This document shows, piece after piece, positions 17,719 to 26,490 of a DNA stretch of 64,000 nucleotides. Every line of letters starts with the position of its first letter. The stretch's first letter is position 1. Under the pieces are notes generated by a model. That model was not told the DNA's origin. It did not search any database and was given only the letters and a program-made list of their open reading frames with translations. This DNA is from Mucilaginibacter terrigena (lineage in GTDB: Bacteria > Bacteroidota > Bacteroidia > Sphingobacteriales > Sphingobacteriaceae). Location: contig NZ_SEWG01000003.1 of NCBI RefSeq assembly GCF_004168255.1, positions 62,001 to 126,000 of the forward strand, in the 5' to 3' direction. Made by a program: the position numbers and the translations under genes.

Positions 17719-17749
17719 CAAAGATACATAAATGAACGGTGCGTTTAAA
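17719..17749 (-). promoter_or_regulatory. Bacteroidota-type promoter for the candidate small RNA
   Basis: Minus strand: TTTA (17746-17749), 19 bases, TATCTTTG (17719-17726). The -7 box matches TAnnTTTG exactly and the spacing equals the published optimum; the -33 box differs from TTTG by one base. The start would be near 17712. Confidence 0.6.
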
Positions 17750-18030
17750 GAGATATTATATCTGAAGTAGTTTTTAATACATAAAAGTTACAAAGCATAA
17801 TTTGCCTTGTAAAAGCCGCCCATTATTGGATAGGCTGATCGCGAAAGGACAGGAATAATTTATTATTATACTCTCACAGAATTGATAAGGCAGTAGTATG
17901 TAGCGGCTAACATGAACTATATTGTATACAATAAAAGTTGTTTTACTATATATTTTATCAACTTATTGATAATGTAAATATTGCATATAAACCGGATGAT
18001 TTACTAATTTTAGATGAATAGTTTTATCGT

Positions 18031-20223
18031 ATGGATCTGAAAAAATTATCCACCCTAATTTTGTTTTGCACTATTGGTATAGCCGTTAGTGCGCAGGCGC
18101 AAAAGTTTTCGGTTACCGAAATTGCCCGGTATAAACAACAAGCTGCGGCCGTAACCATCATTCGTGATAATTACGGCGTACCGCACATTTATGGCAAAAC
18201 AGATGCATCGGTAGTATTTGGGTTAATGTACACACAATGCGAGGATTATTTTAAAGGCATCGAGCGCAACTATCTTTACCAATTAGGCAGGCAAACCGAG
18301 GAAGATGGTGAAGCCCGTTTATTTGAGGATGTGCAGCTGCAGCTGATAGCCGATACCTCCAACGCGATAAAAGACTATAACCAAAGCCCGACATATTTTA
18401 AAAAATTAATGAATGCCTTTGCCGATGGCATCAATTACTACCTGTACAAGCACCCCGAAGTAAAGCCACTTGTGTTTACCCGTTTTAAACCTTGGTATGC
18501 CCTTATGTTTACCGATGGCAGCGTGGCCGCAACTGAAACCGGCGGCATTATTCCGCGCGAGACACAAGCTTTTTATAACGACGAAAGCAAAACGGGTACC
18601 CTGTATCGGTCGCAACCCATTATAAAAAATGCCGATGAAAGGGAAACAGGCTCCAACGGGTTTGCTATTTCGCCATCGCGCACGGAATCGGGGCATGCCA
18701 TGTTGTATATAAATCCACATGTGCCGTTTTATTTCAGAAGCGAGGTTGGGCTTAACAGCGGTGAAGGGCTTCACGCTTATGGCGCGGTTACCTGGGGGCA
18801 GTTTTTTATTTACCAGGGCTTTAACCGGCACTGTGGATGGATGCACACCAGCAGCTATGCCGATGTAGGAGACCTGTATGCCGAAAAAGTGATCAAAAAA
18901 GACGGTAAATGGTTTTATGAATACGATGGCAAGCTTAAGCCCGTTGTTACCCGCCAGCTAAAATTGAAAATTAAACAGGGTAACGAATACGTTATCCGCA
19001 ACATTACCGGTTATTATACCCACCATGGCCCGGTAATAGCCGGCAGGGACGGTAAATGGTTTGCGCTGAAACACAATAACCGGTCGTACAACGCTCTGCT
19101 GGAATCGTGGCTGATTACCAAAGCAAATACGTTTGCCGAATACAAAAAAGCTATGGGCTTGCTGGCTAATACCAGTAACAACACCGTTTATGCCGATGAT
19201 AAGGGTAACACCGCCTTTTGGTATGGTAATTTTATGCCCAAACGGGATACATCGTTTAACTGGGCTTTGCCGTTAGATGGTACCACAACCGCTACTGAAT
19301 GGAAAGGCTTGCATGGGATTGACGAGATAGTGCATGTATATAACCCCGCCACGGGATACATCCAAAACTGTAACTCAACGCCTTTTACATCATCAGGCAT
19401 GGCAAGCCCCGATAAAAATAGATACCCCGCCTATATGGCGCCGGATGGCGAGAACTACCGTGGCATAAACGCCATCAATTTATTAAGCAAGTCCAAAAAC
19501 CTAACACTCGACGGCCTGATAGCAAAGGGTTACGACAAGTACCTGGCTGCGTTTGATGATTTGCTACCCCCGTTGTTTGCTGCATATAACAGTGCGCCAG
19601 ATAGCATCAAAGCAAAGCTGGCCGAACCCATTGCTTTACTAAAACAGTGGGACAGGCGCACCGCAGCATCGTCAGTCGCTACCACTTTAGCTGTAGACTG
19701 GGGCACCTTAATGTTCAGGGCTATTGGCCCGGCTAAACCCGGCGAGAGCAGTTACCAGGTGCAGCGGGTTAAAGAGATGCTTCAAACCCTGCCTGCAAGC
19801 CGGCAACTGGAGTTTTTGAATACAGCCATGCAAAACCTGCAAAAGCATTTTGGGAGTTGGAAGATAGCCTGGGGCGAAATTAACCGCTACCAGCGCCCTG
19901 CCGATGGTGTAACTTTTAGTGATGATAAACCAAGTTTGCCTGTTGGTTTAACTTCCTCGCTTTTTGGGCAACTGCCGTCGTACCAAAGCCGTATCATGCA
20001 AACAAATAAACGTTACGGGTACTCGGGCAACAGCTTTATCGCTGCGGTTGAGTTTGGCCCCCGTGTAAAAGCCAAAACCATTATTACAGGCGGGCAATCT
20101 TTTAACGCAGCATCGTCCCACTTTACCGACCAGGCGCAGCGATATATTAACGGAGAGTTTAAGCCCGTACTTTTTTATAAAGAAGATGTATTAAAGCATG
20201 CCGAAAAAACATATCACCCTTAA
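18031..20223 (+). CDS. Penicillin acylase family (Ntn) hydrolase, possible AHL acylase
   Basis: 730 residues with a signal peptide ending SAQAQ. The precursor layout of the family is present: an N-terminal alpha chain (ITIIRDNYGVPHIYGKTDA), a spacer, and a GSNGFAISPSRT segment in which Ser208 should become the N-terminal nucleophile after self-cleavage. Downstream are the oxyanion and binding elements (NPHVPFY, TGYYTHHGPV, NCNSTPF). Members cleave amide-linked acyl groups from penicillins or acyl-homoserine lactones. The substrate cannot be read from sequence. A weak promoter (TTG-N21-TAATTTTA) lies at 17981-18012. Confidence 0.85.
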   Translation: MDLKKLSTLILFCTIGIAVSAQAQKFSVTEIARYKQQAAAVTIIRDNYGVPHIYGKTDASVVFGLMYTQCEDYFKGIERNYLYQLGRQTEEDGEARLFEDVQLQLIADTSNAIKDYNQSPTYFKKLMNAFADGINYYLYKHPEVKPLVFTRFKPWYALMFTDGSVAATETGGIIPRETQAFYNDESKTGTLYRSQPIIKNADERETGSNGFAISPSRTESGHAMLYINPHVPFYFRSEVGLNSGEGLHAYGAVTWGQFFIYQGFNRHCGWMHTSSYADVGDLYAEKVIKKDGKWFYEYDGKLKPVVTRQLKLKIKQGNEYVIRNITGYYTHHGPVIAGRDGKWFALKHNNRSYNALLESWLITKANTFAEYKKAMGLLANTSNNTVYADDKGNTAFWYGNFMPKRDTSFNWALPLDGTTTATEWKGLHGIDEIVHVYNPATGYIQNCNSTPFTSSGMASPDKNRYPAYMAPDGENYRGINAINLLSKSKNLTLDGLIAKGYDKYLAAFDDLLPPLFAAYNSAPDSIKAKLAEPIALLKQWDRRTAASSVATTLAVDWGTLMFRAIGPAKPGESSYQVQRVKEMLQTLPASRQLEFLNTAMQNLQKHFGSWKIAWGEINRYQRPADGVTFSDDKPSLPVGLTSSLFGQLPSYQSRIMQTNKRYGYSGNSFIAAVEFGPRVKAKTIITGGQSFNAASSHFTDQAQRYINGEFKPVLFYKEDVLKHAEKTYHP

Positions 20224-20287
20224 AACATACCACCTAAAAGCTATAAACCAACTTGTTGACGTATAGGCCAAACCTTAAAAAATAAAT

Positions 20288-20295
20288 TATATTTG
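20288..20295 (+). promoter_or_regulatory. Candidate -7 box for the gene at 20310
   Basis: TATATTTG matches TAnnTTTG exactly, 14 bases before the ATG. No convincing -33 element at 17-21 bases upstream. Confidence 0.35.
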
Positions 20296-20309
20296 CTTTA
20301 CCCAATTAA

Positions 20310-20795
20310 ATGAAAAAGTACGGTTTAATAATATTGATGTTTTGTATTTGCACCAGCACCTACGGGCAAAGCATTTCTTTTTTTGACCTTACCAACCTCA
20401 CCAACCTTAGCGACGGGCAGGCGCATACTTATTTAACCCTGGGCAATACCTTTAAGCGCCAGTACTTAGAAGAAAAGGATGGTAAAACCATAGAGCATTT
20501 CCGTTCGATATCCACAAAGGTTAAAGAGCAAAGCATTGTTATAGGCGAGCATGTTAAACTTTCTAACGGTACCCTTTTGCGTACCGTAAAATACGATACC
20601 CGCGACCCGCAGCATATTGTTAATTTAATAGCACAGGCCCGCAGGGCAAAACTGGTGATGAAGTTTCAGGGGCAGGATGCCGATAATAACATCTACAAGT
20701 TTGATAACGAGTTTTACTTTATTACCATGCTCATCAGTACTACCGAAAACAAAGGCTCGGTAGAGGTTACGCAAAAAGAGTTTGTGGGGTATTGA
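20310..20795 (+). CDS. Exported protein of unknown function
   Basis: 161 residues with a signal peptide ending STYGQ. The mature part is a compact alpha/beta domain (LTNLTNLSDGQAHTYLTLGNTFKR, then GTLLRTVKYDTRDPQHIVNLIAQAR). I recognise no family. It is monocistronic and converges on the minus-strand operon with 2 bases between stops. Confidence 0.6.
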   Translation: MKKYGLIILMFCICTSTYGQSISFFDLTNLTNLSDGQAHTYLTLGNTFKRQYLEEKDGKTIEHFRSISTKVKEQSIVIGEHVKLSNGTLLRTVKYDTRDPQHIVNLIAQARRAKLVMKFQGQDADNNIYKFDNEFYFITMLISTTENKGSVEVTQKEFVGY

Positions 20796-20797
20796 TA

Positions 20798-21448
20798 TTA
20801 GGGTTCGCTGTAATAATCGCTGCCTGCAATTTCTTTGCAGGCACCCTGTTGTAAAAGTTTTAATGTTTCGGGCATTTTATTCCAGGCCTTTATCATGGTG
20901 TCTTTTTTAAGGCCACTTTTTAGACTTACAAAATAGGTTGATTTTTGCCAGGAATTATCCTGCATCAAATTTTGCTGATACCACACCACCCCCTTAACCC
21001 CTTTAAATATCTGCCCGTAAAACGCCCGGCCTTTATATATCAGGCTATCGGTTTCATAATCTTTTTCTTTACCGGGTAAATCATAACGTTCAGCCTCGTA
21101 CTCATCGGAGTGATAGGGGTCGTCGGGCGATTGGATATATAAAGCGATATTGGCATCGCATTCATCGCAGCCCCGGCCGGTAAACAGTAAAAAAGGCGCT
21201 TTGCCGCCATTGGTAATTTGCCCTATATATTTAACCTCGTATATTTTGGTGTCGAATTGCTTACCACCTTTAAATAATAATACTGCTCCTTTTACCTTGT
21301 CAAATACCCATCTTTTATCAACAGCTTTGGCTGCACTGTCCGGCGTTGTGTCAATGTCTGTTACAGGGCTGTCTTTTTTATAAGCAAGCCCGATACACAC
21401 CGTAACTAACAGGGCAAAGCATATGCCTATAAAAACAAACCGCTTCAT
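20798..21448 (-). CDS. Exported protein with CDEC motif, unknown function
   Basis: 216 residues. The N-terminal hydrophobic segment (FVFIGICFALLVTVCIGLAY) is a signal anchor. The body has GRGCDECDANIALYIQSP, whose CxxC could form a disulfide or bind metal, and a late KKDTMIKAWNKMPETLKLL helix. No family recognised. Its ATG overlaps the preceding stop by one base (TAATG), so it is translated with the LolA-like gene. Confidence 0.6.
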   Translation of the reverse strand: MKRFVFIGICFALLVTVCIGLAYKKDSPVTDIDTTPDSAAKAVDKRWVFDKVKGAVLLFKGGKQFDTKIYEVKYIGQITNGGKAPFLLFTGRGCDECDANIALYIQSPDDPYHSDEYEAERYDLPGKEKDYETDSLIYKGRAFYGQIFKGVKGVVWYQQNLMQDNSWQKSTYFVSLKSGLKKDTMIKAWNKMPETLKLLQQGACKEIAGSDYYSEP

Positions 21449-22182
21449 TACTTACCTATCATCCCGGGGTCAAACACGCTTTTATCTATGGTTTGGTTGG
21501 CTTTTATATCGTTATAAACCTCGGTTTGCAGCAGTTTATCGTTCATGAAAAATTTGCACAGGGTTTCGCTCCAGGCGCCTGCTACCAGTTGATGCTCTTC
21601 AAATGTTGCTTCCATTTTGCCGCTGGTATCGTACTTAAAATAGCGTACGGCTACCAGCTTATCTTTATCTATCCAAAGCTGGTTTACCTTATCATCATCC
21701 TTTACGGATCCTAACACATAAACTGCTTTGCCTTTCCAGGTGCTTTCGTGGCTTTTTGTAAGGTCAAAATGCAGGTCGTTAAAATGTGTCAGTACCTGGT
21801 CGATAGGCTTAAAATACATGCCACCCAAAAAGAAGATCAGTTCATTCTCGTCCTTGGCGGCGCGTACCACCTTATTATTACGAAAAACATAGGCAGAATC
21901 TCCACGGTATATTATGCCATTGCCGCTTTCATCGTTCCCGATATCGATCCGCAACATATCCGGGTAAACAATACGCTCGTGCCAGGTATCGGTTTTTACC
22001 AGGGTATCGTTACGGTACCGGCCGGTGGTTTGGGTAAAGGTTAACGATTTATGCCATTTGCCGTGATAGCGGCTATACATTTTTTTAATAACATCTGTAG
22101 ATGTTAATTGCTTTGGCGATGTAAAGCCCCATACGGATAGCAGTGTAATAACGGAGGTGATGATGGATAATAAATATTTCAT
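21448..22182 (-). CDS. LolA/LolB-fold-like exported protein
   Basis: 244 residues with a signal peptide (LLSVWGFTSP). The pattern of an N-terminal helix (TSTDVIKKMYSRYHGKWHKSLTFTQTTGRY) followed by a curved sheet (MLRIDIG, GIIYRGDSAYVFRNNKVV, VNQLWIDKDKLVAVRYFKY) matches the outer-membrane lipoprotein-sorting-like group. Such proteins carry or sense lipids in the periplasm. It lies 14 bases after the MBL-fold gene and is coupled to the next one, so the three form an operon. Confidence 0.65.
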   Translation of the reverse strand: MKYLLSIITSVITLLSVWGFTSPKQLTSTDVIKKMYSRYHGKWHKSLTFTQTTGRYRNDTLVKTDTWHERIVYPDMLRIDIGNDESGNGIIYRGDSAYVFRNNKVVRAAKDENELIFFLGGMYFKPIDQVLTHFNDLHFDLTKSHESTWKGKAVYVLGSVKDDDKVNQLWIDKDKLVAVRYFKYDTSGKMEATFEEHQLVAGAWSETLCKFFMNDKLLQTEVYNDIKANQTIDKSVFDPGMIGK

Positions 22183-22196
22183 ATCAGGATTAAATA

Positions 22197-23093
22197 TTAT
22201 GCTGTTAATTCTTCGTAAGCGGCAGTCAGGCTGCGTTGTATGCCATCTCCCTGCCAGTCGGCTACGCCGGGTATAGCAGTTACGCTTAAAATTTGCTCTT
22301 TGGTTTTACCGGCTTTGATGCCGCCATCAACATAAGCCACCAGCTTTTCCATATAGTTTTGCATGGCTTTAATATCATCAATATTACCAACAACTTTTAC
22401 AGGGTCAAAAGCGTGGCCGAATACAAATATGGTATCCTTGTTAAACTGTTTCTGTACAGATTCTAAAGCAGTTGCCCAGTGCCTGCACGATGCGCCCGCG
22501 CTGCGGTCGATATAGGGGTGCATGCGGTTAAAAACCTGGTCGCCGCAGTGTACTATGTTGGCGTTTTCAAAGTGGATAAAGCTATCGCCATTGGTGTGGC
22601 CGGGGCCAAAGTAATGGGCGGTTATAGTTTCGTCGCCTACTTTAGTTTTCCAGTTATCGGTATAGGTAGTATCGGGATATAGCTGTTTATCTTCCGATTT
22701 TTGTTTTACCGCCGATGCCTTTTGGTTGGTTAAGGAGTTGGCATGCGCCGCAACGTTTTTAGCAATGCCTTTAAAAGAGATGTTACCGCTGGTATGGTCG
22801 CCGTGGTGGTGGGTATTTATCAGCCACTGAAAAGGCTTGTCTGATTTTTTCTTCAACTCGGCTATCAGGTGCGTTGCCGGTTCAGGAAATTCTGCATCCA
22901 CACAAACAATGCCTTCCTTATTCACCATCCAGATGATAGTGCCGCCCTGTTCGGTAAAAATACCAACATTGTTGCGCAAGGGTGTTAACTTATAATCGGG
23001 CATGGCCAGCATTGCTGCCAGGCTTTTATTCCCTAAAAAAGACAGCGAACCTGCTGTTATAGCTGTGTTTATTAAAAATTTTCTGCGTTCCAT
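22197..23093 (-). CDS. MBL-fold metallo-hydrolase, Tat-exported
   Basis: 298 residues. It begins MERRKFLINTAITAGSLSFLG; the RRKFL run and following hydrophobic stretch indicate a Tat signal. The metal site motif THHHGDH is at 94-100, with later ligands in HYFGPGHTNGDS and VFGHAFDPVK. Family members hydrolyse lactams, lactones or thioesters and bind two zinc ions; subclass B3-like enzymes and quinoprotein-relay proteins share this export mode. The substrate is open. First gene of the operon with the LolA-like and CDEC proteins. Confidence 0.85.
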   Translation of the reverse strand: MERRKFLINTAITAGSLSFLGNKSLAAMLAMPDYKLTPLRNNVGIFTEQGGTIIWMVNKEGIVCVDAEFPEPATHLIAELKKKSDKPFQWLINTHHHGDHTSGNISFKGIAKNVAAHANSLTNQKASAVKQKSEDKQLYPDTTYTDNWKTKVGDETITAHYFGPGHTNGDSFIHFENANIVHCGDQVFNRMHPYIDRSAGASCRHWATALESVQKQFNKDTIFVFGHAFDPVKVVGNIDDIKAMQNYMEKLVAYVDGGIKAGKTKEQILSVTAIPGVADWQGDGIQRSLTAAYEELTA

Positions 23094-23208
23094 ATGGTGT
23101 AGAAGTTGGTGTTATAGATAGTTAAAGTTATGTTTTATTTGACAAATAGTTAATAGATCATAGTTCATAGAAAAGCTCCTGCCATGAACTATTAACCATC
23201 TCTTAAAA

Positions 23209-24066
23209 TCAATACTGATGAAACACCTGCGATACAAACTCCAGCACGTTGGGCAGCGACGCACGCCAGTAGGTCCAGTTGTGGGCGCCATCGCGTACGC
23301 GATACTCGTGCGGGATCTCTTTCTTACGCATCAGGTTATGCACCAGGCCATTGCCTTCGTATAAAAAATCATCATCGCCGCAATCGATGAACCAGCGCAC
23401 CGCTTTCTTTTGGTCGTCGGGAATGGCATCTATTAAAGGGAGTACGCTGTATCGCTTGTAATAGTTGCTTATGGTACTATCCGGCAGGTTTGGCGTGTTT
23501 TTGCTAATAGCGGCTTTTGCCATCTCCAGGTTTAAAAACCCGGTAGCCGCGCTCAGCGGGCACGCCGACGAAAACATTTCCGGGTGATGCAGCGCGTAAA
23601 CAAAACTACCGCCGCCGCCCATGCTAAGCCCGGCAATGGCACGGAAACGTTTTTCGCTTTTAACGCGGTATTTTTTTTCTACAAAAGGCACCAGTTCATT
23701 AAAAAAGAAATCCTCGTAGTTCCAATCGCCCTTTATATCGTTATTATAGCCACGGCGGCCGGTATTGGCATCGGGCATAATAATGATCATAGGGGTGGCA
23801 ATACCATCTTTTATGGCCTTATCGGTGATGCTCAGTACCTCGCCAAACTGTACCCAGCCGGTTTGGTCGTCGCCGGCGCCATGCAGCAAGTACAGTATGG
23901 GGTAATTGCGGCCGCTGGTTTCGTAATCTGGCGGCAGGTAAACCGCGTATTTGCGTTCGCTTTTAAGGATCTTGCTTTGCAGCGTTAAATTATCATACAC
24001 CTTGCCGGATTGCGCAAACAGCGCTGCCGGGCAAAGCATCAGCAACAATAAAGCTAATTTTTTCAT
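23209..24066 (-). CDS. Exported esterase, alpha/beta hydrolase (PF00756 type)
   Basis: 285 residues with a signal peptide ending ALFAQ. Esterase D/feruloyl-esterase-like signs are YAVYLPPDYE, YPILYLLHGAGDDQTGW and the nucleophile elbow GLSMGG (Ser148). An Asp in FIDCGDDDFLYEGN and a His in VRDGAHNWTYWR complete a triad. It may remove acyl or acetyl groups from plant or microbial glycans. Separated from the MBL gene by 115 bases containing a short hairpin (arms ATAGTTCAT/ATGAACTAT, 23160-23192) without a T-run. Confidence 0.85.
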   Translation of the reverse strand: MKKLALLLLMLCPAALFAQSGKVYDNLTLQSKILKSERKYAVYLPPDYETSGRNYPILYLLHGAGDDQTGWVQFGEVLSITDKAIKDGIATPMIIIMPDANTGRRGYNNDIKGDWNYEDFFFNELVPFVEKKYRVKSEKRFRAIAGLSMGGGGSFVYALHHPEMFSSACPLSAATGFLNLEMAKAAISKNTPNLPDSTISNYYKRYSVLPLIDAIPDDQKKAVRWFIDCGDDDFLYEGNGLVHNLMRKKEIPHEYRVRDGAHNWTYWRASLPNVLEFVSQVFHQY

Positions 24067-24198
24067 GAAGATTAAATTTTGTTAGCAACAGTGTAAGTAT
24101 AGGTTGGCTAAATTTAGGTATAAATTTCAGGATTGCATATTTTGCCCTATAACGCTAAACTAACACAAATAAACCCCGTAGCTAATAAAGTAAAACAC

Positions 24199-24206
24199 TA
24201 AATTTG
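24199..24206 (+). promoter_or_regulatory. Candidate -7 box for recF
   Basis: TAAATTTG matches TAnnTTTG, 11 bases before the recF ATG, implying a very short leader. No clear -33 element. Confidence 0.35.
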
Positions 24207-24217
24207 CTTTCCCGGAT

Positions 24218-25318
24218 ATGTACCTGCAGCAACTCTCATTTATCAACTTTAAAAATTACGCCGAAGCCGAGATTTCGCTTGCCGAAGGTGTGAATGCGTT
24301 TGTTGGTAACAATGGGGCAGGCAAAACCAACCTGCTTGATGCGGTGCATTACTTGTCGCTTTGTAAGAGCTATTTTAACCCTATTGATAGCCAGCAAATA
24401 AAGCAAGGGTCCGATTTTTTTATGATTAACGGTATATTTAAAAAAAACGGCCATAAAGAAGTTGTTGCCTGCGGGGTAAAGCGTAACCAAAAAAAACAGT
24501 TTAAGCGTAACAAAAAAGACTATCAGCGCCTGGCCGACCATATTGGCCTGTTACCCCTGGTAATGATATCGCCCTACGACATCAGCATTATTATTGAAGG
24601 CAGTGAAGAGCGCCGCAAGTTTATTGATAACGTTATTTCGCAAACCGACCATAATTACCTCGACGAACTGATAGCCTATAATAAAGTGTTGGTTAACCGT
24701 AACGCGCTGTTAAAGCAAATTGCCGATACCGGCCGCTACGACCCCGAATTGCTTGGCGTTTTTGATGAGCAGCTGATAGCATCGGGCATGCGAATATTTG
24801 AAAAGCGCCGGGCCTTTATGGAGGTGTTTACCGGCATATTTAACCAGCATTACCAGTTTATAAGCGGCGATGCCGAACAGGTGGGAATAGGGTACGAATC
24901 GCAGTTATTGCAGGACGATTTTGCTACGCTGTTAAATAAAAGCATAGAACGCGACAGAGTGCTTGAGCGTACCACAACCGGCGTGCACAAGGATGACCTG
25001 CAGTTTAATATCCATGGTATGGCCATGAAAAAGTTTGGATCGCAGGGGCAGCAAAAGTCTTTTTTGATTGCATTAAAGCTGGCCCAATACACCTTTCTTA
25101 CGCAAAAAAACGGCTTTAAGCCTCTGTTATTATTAGATGATATTTTTGATAAGCTTGATGATAACCGCATTACTAAATTAATGCAAATGGTATCTAACAA
25201 CGATTTTGGGCAAGTATTTATCACCGATACCAGTTTAAGCCGGGTTGAAGGTATATTTAATAAGATAAACGTTAGCGTTAAACTGTTTAAAGTAACGGAG
25301 GGCAATATAGATGCGTAA
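24218..25318 (+). CDS. recF: DNA replication and repair protein RecF
   Basis: 366 residues, the usual RecF length. Walker A is GNNGAGKTN (30-38). Walker B lies in LLLLDDIFDKLD near the C-terminus, preceded by the ABC signature-like GSQGQQKSFLIALKLAQY. RecF is an SMC-like ATPase that binds gapped DNA with RecR and helps load RecA. It overlaps the DUF721 gene by 8 bases, a pairing common in Bacteroidota. Confidence 0.95.
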   Translation: MYLQQLSFINFKNYAEAEISLAEGVNAFVGNNGAGKTNLLDAVHYLSLCKSYFNPIDSQQIKQGSDFFMINGIFKKNGHKEVVACGVKRNQKKQFKRNKKDYQRLADHIGLLPLVMISPYDISIIIEGSEERRKFIDNVISQTDHNYLDELIAYNKVLVNRNALLKQIADTGRYDPELLGVFDEQLIASGMRIFEKRRAFMEVFTGIFNQHYQFISGDAEQVGIGYESQLLQDDFATLLNKSIERDRVLERTTTGVHKDDLQFNIHGMAMKKFGSQGQQKSFLIALKLAQYTFLTQKNGFKPLLLLDDIFDKLDDNRITKLMQMVSNNDFGQVFITDTSLSRVEGIFNKINVSVKLFKVTEGNIDA

Positions 25319-25601
25319 AGCCAACGATAAATCGCTTAAGGATGCTATTGAGCAAATGCTTAACGTGTACAAAATAAAACGCCGTTATGATGAAACGGCC
25401 ATTGTAAATACCTGGCCACAATTAGTAGGCAAATCTGTAGCTAACCGCACAAAAGAGTTATTTATACGCGATAAGAAATTATTTTTGAGGATAGAATCGT
25501 CGGTAATAAAAAACGAATTGGTAATGATGCGTAACCAGATAATTCAAAAAATAAATGACGATGCAAAAACCGAACTGGTTGTAGAAATAGTTTTCCTGTA
25601 A
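25311..25601 (+). CDS. DUF721/DciA-like protein
   Basis: 96 residues. The DUF721 motif is visible: IEQMLNVYKIKRRYDE, then NTWPQLVGKSVANRTKELFIRDKKLFLRIESSVIKNEL. DciA proteins load the replicative helicase in bacteria lacking DnaC/DnaI. Translational coupling to recF (8-base overlap) supports a role in replication or repair. Confidence 0.85.
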   Translation: MRKANDKSLKDAIEQMLNVYKIKRRYDETAIVNTWPQLVGKSVANRTKELFIRDKKLFLRIESSVIKNELVMMRNQIIQKINDDAKTELVVEIVFL

Positions 25602-25602
25602 A

Positions 25603-25803
25603 TTATCTGCCGCGAGACAGGCGTAATCGGTGGCTAACCTTGCGGAAGCTATCGTCCATTATCTGCGAAAAAGCAAGCAGGAAAATGCCGGGGAATATAA
25701 AAGCGAATTGTGCTTCGGGATGATTCCTGAAAATATCCATCGAAGTAACAATGATAGTCACGATAATTACTGAATAAATAACATATTTAAATAGCGATTT
25801 CAT
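25603..25803 (-). CDS. Small two-helix membrane protein
   Basis: 66 residues with two hydrophobic segments (KYVIYSVIIVTIIVTSM and FAFIFPGIFLLAFSQIM) and a basic C-terminal tail (SHRLRLSRGR). No family recognised. It converges on the DUF721 gene with a 1-base gap and lies downstream of the ndk terminator. Confidence 0.55.
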   Translation of the reverse strand: MKSLFKYVIYSVIIVTIIVTSMDIFRNHPEAQFAFIFPGIFLLAFSQIMDDSFRKVSHRLRLSRGR

Positions 25804-25886
25804 GGCGTTTTGCTAATACCGGGCGTTAAGTTGACCTGATATGTAAAGATATGTAATTGTTTTTTATAAAGTGCAAGAAAATAACG

Positions 25887-25927
25887 AAATAAAAAAAAGC
25901 CGGCTATAATATTTATAGCCGGCTTTT
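25887..25927 (-). terminator. Intrinsic terminator of ndk (possibly bidirectional)
   Basis: A 15-bp stem (25895-25909/25913-25927, core AAGCCGGCTATAA) with a 3-base loop. The minus strand continues with eight Ts (25887-25894); the plus strand has four. Confidence 0.9.
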
Positions 25928-25945
25928 AAATGTAACTAATTGGTT

Positions 25946-26365
25946 TTAAAACCTCTCGAAAGACGAGAAGAAGAAATTACCCTCAATTTCGGCGTTCTCG
26001 TCAGAATCTGAACCATGCACCGCGTTTGCATCAATTGATTTTGCAAACAGATTGCGGATGGTACCTTTATCAGCCTTAGCCGGGTCGGTAGCACCAATCA
26101 GCTTACGGAAATCTTCGATAGCGTTATCTTTCTCAAGTATAGCCGCAACAATAGGCCCCGATGACATAAAGCCAACAAGATCTGCAAAGAAACCGCGCTC
26201 TGCATGTACCGCGTAAAATTCGCCGGCTTTTTCTGCGCTAAGCGATGTGTATTTTAATGCTACAATTTTAAAACCGGCTTTAGTTACCTGGTCCAAAATT
26301 GCACCTATGTGGCCGTTAGCAACTGCATCGGGCTTTATCATTGTAAAAGTTCTGTTATTTGCCAT
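25946..26365 (-). CDS. ndk: Nucleoside-diphosphate kinase
   Basis: 139 residues counted from [15 protein letters not shown]. An in-frame upstream ATG at 26434 would add 23 residues with no family counterpart and would lie upstream of the promoter, so I use 26365. The active-site phosphohistidine is H117 in [12 protein letters not shown]. The enzyme moves gamma-phosphate from ATP to other nucleoside diphosphates. Length and motifs are complete. Confidence 0.95.
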   Translation of the reverse strand: MANNRTFTMIKPDAVANGHIGAILDQVTKAGFKIVALKYTSLSAEKAGEFYAVHAERGFFADLVGFMSSGPIVAAILEKDNAIEDFRKLIGATDPAKADKGTIRNLFAKSIDANAVHGSDSDENAEIEGNFFFSSFERF

Positions 26366-26392
26366 TGTATATGCTTTATATTTAAAGAGGCG

Positions 26393-26423
26393 CAAAAGTA
26401 GCGTTTTATAACTGAAACTTAAA
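26393..26423 (-). promoter_or_regulatory. Promoter of ndk
   Basis: Minus strand: TTTA (26420-26423), 19 bases, TACTTTTG (26393-26400). The -7 is exact, and the -33 variant and spacing equal those of the small RNA at 17.5 kb. The leader would be about 20 nt. Confidence 0.6.
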
Positions 26424-26465
26424 GCTTTTGCCATAAATATGCTATACGTATTTAATTAATTTACT

Positions 26466-26473
26466 TAGCTTTG
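26466..26473 (+). promoter_or_regulatory. Candidate -7 box for the nrnA operon
   Basis: TAGCTTTG matches TAnnTTTG, 17 bases before the ATG at 26491. No good -33 box. Confidence 0.35.
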
Positions 26474-26490
26474 CAGCTCTTTTAAAATTG

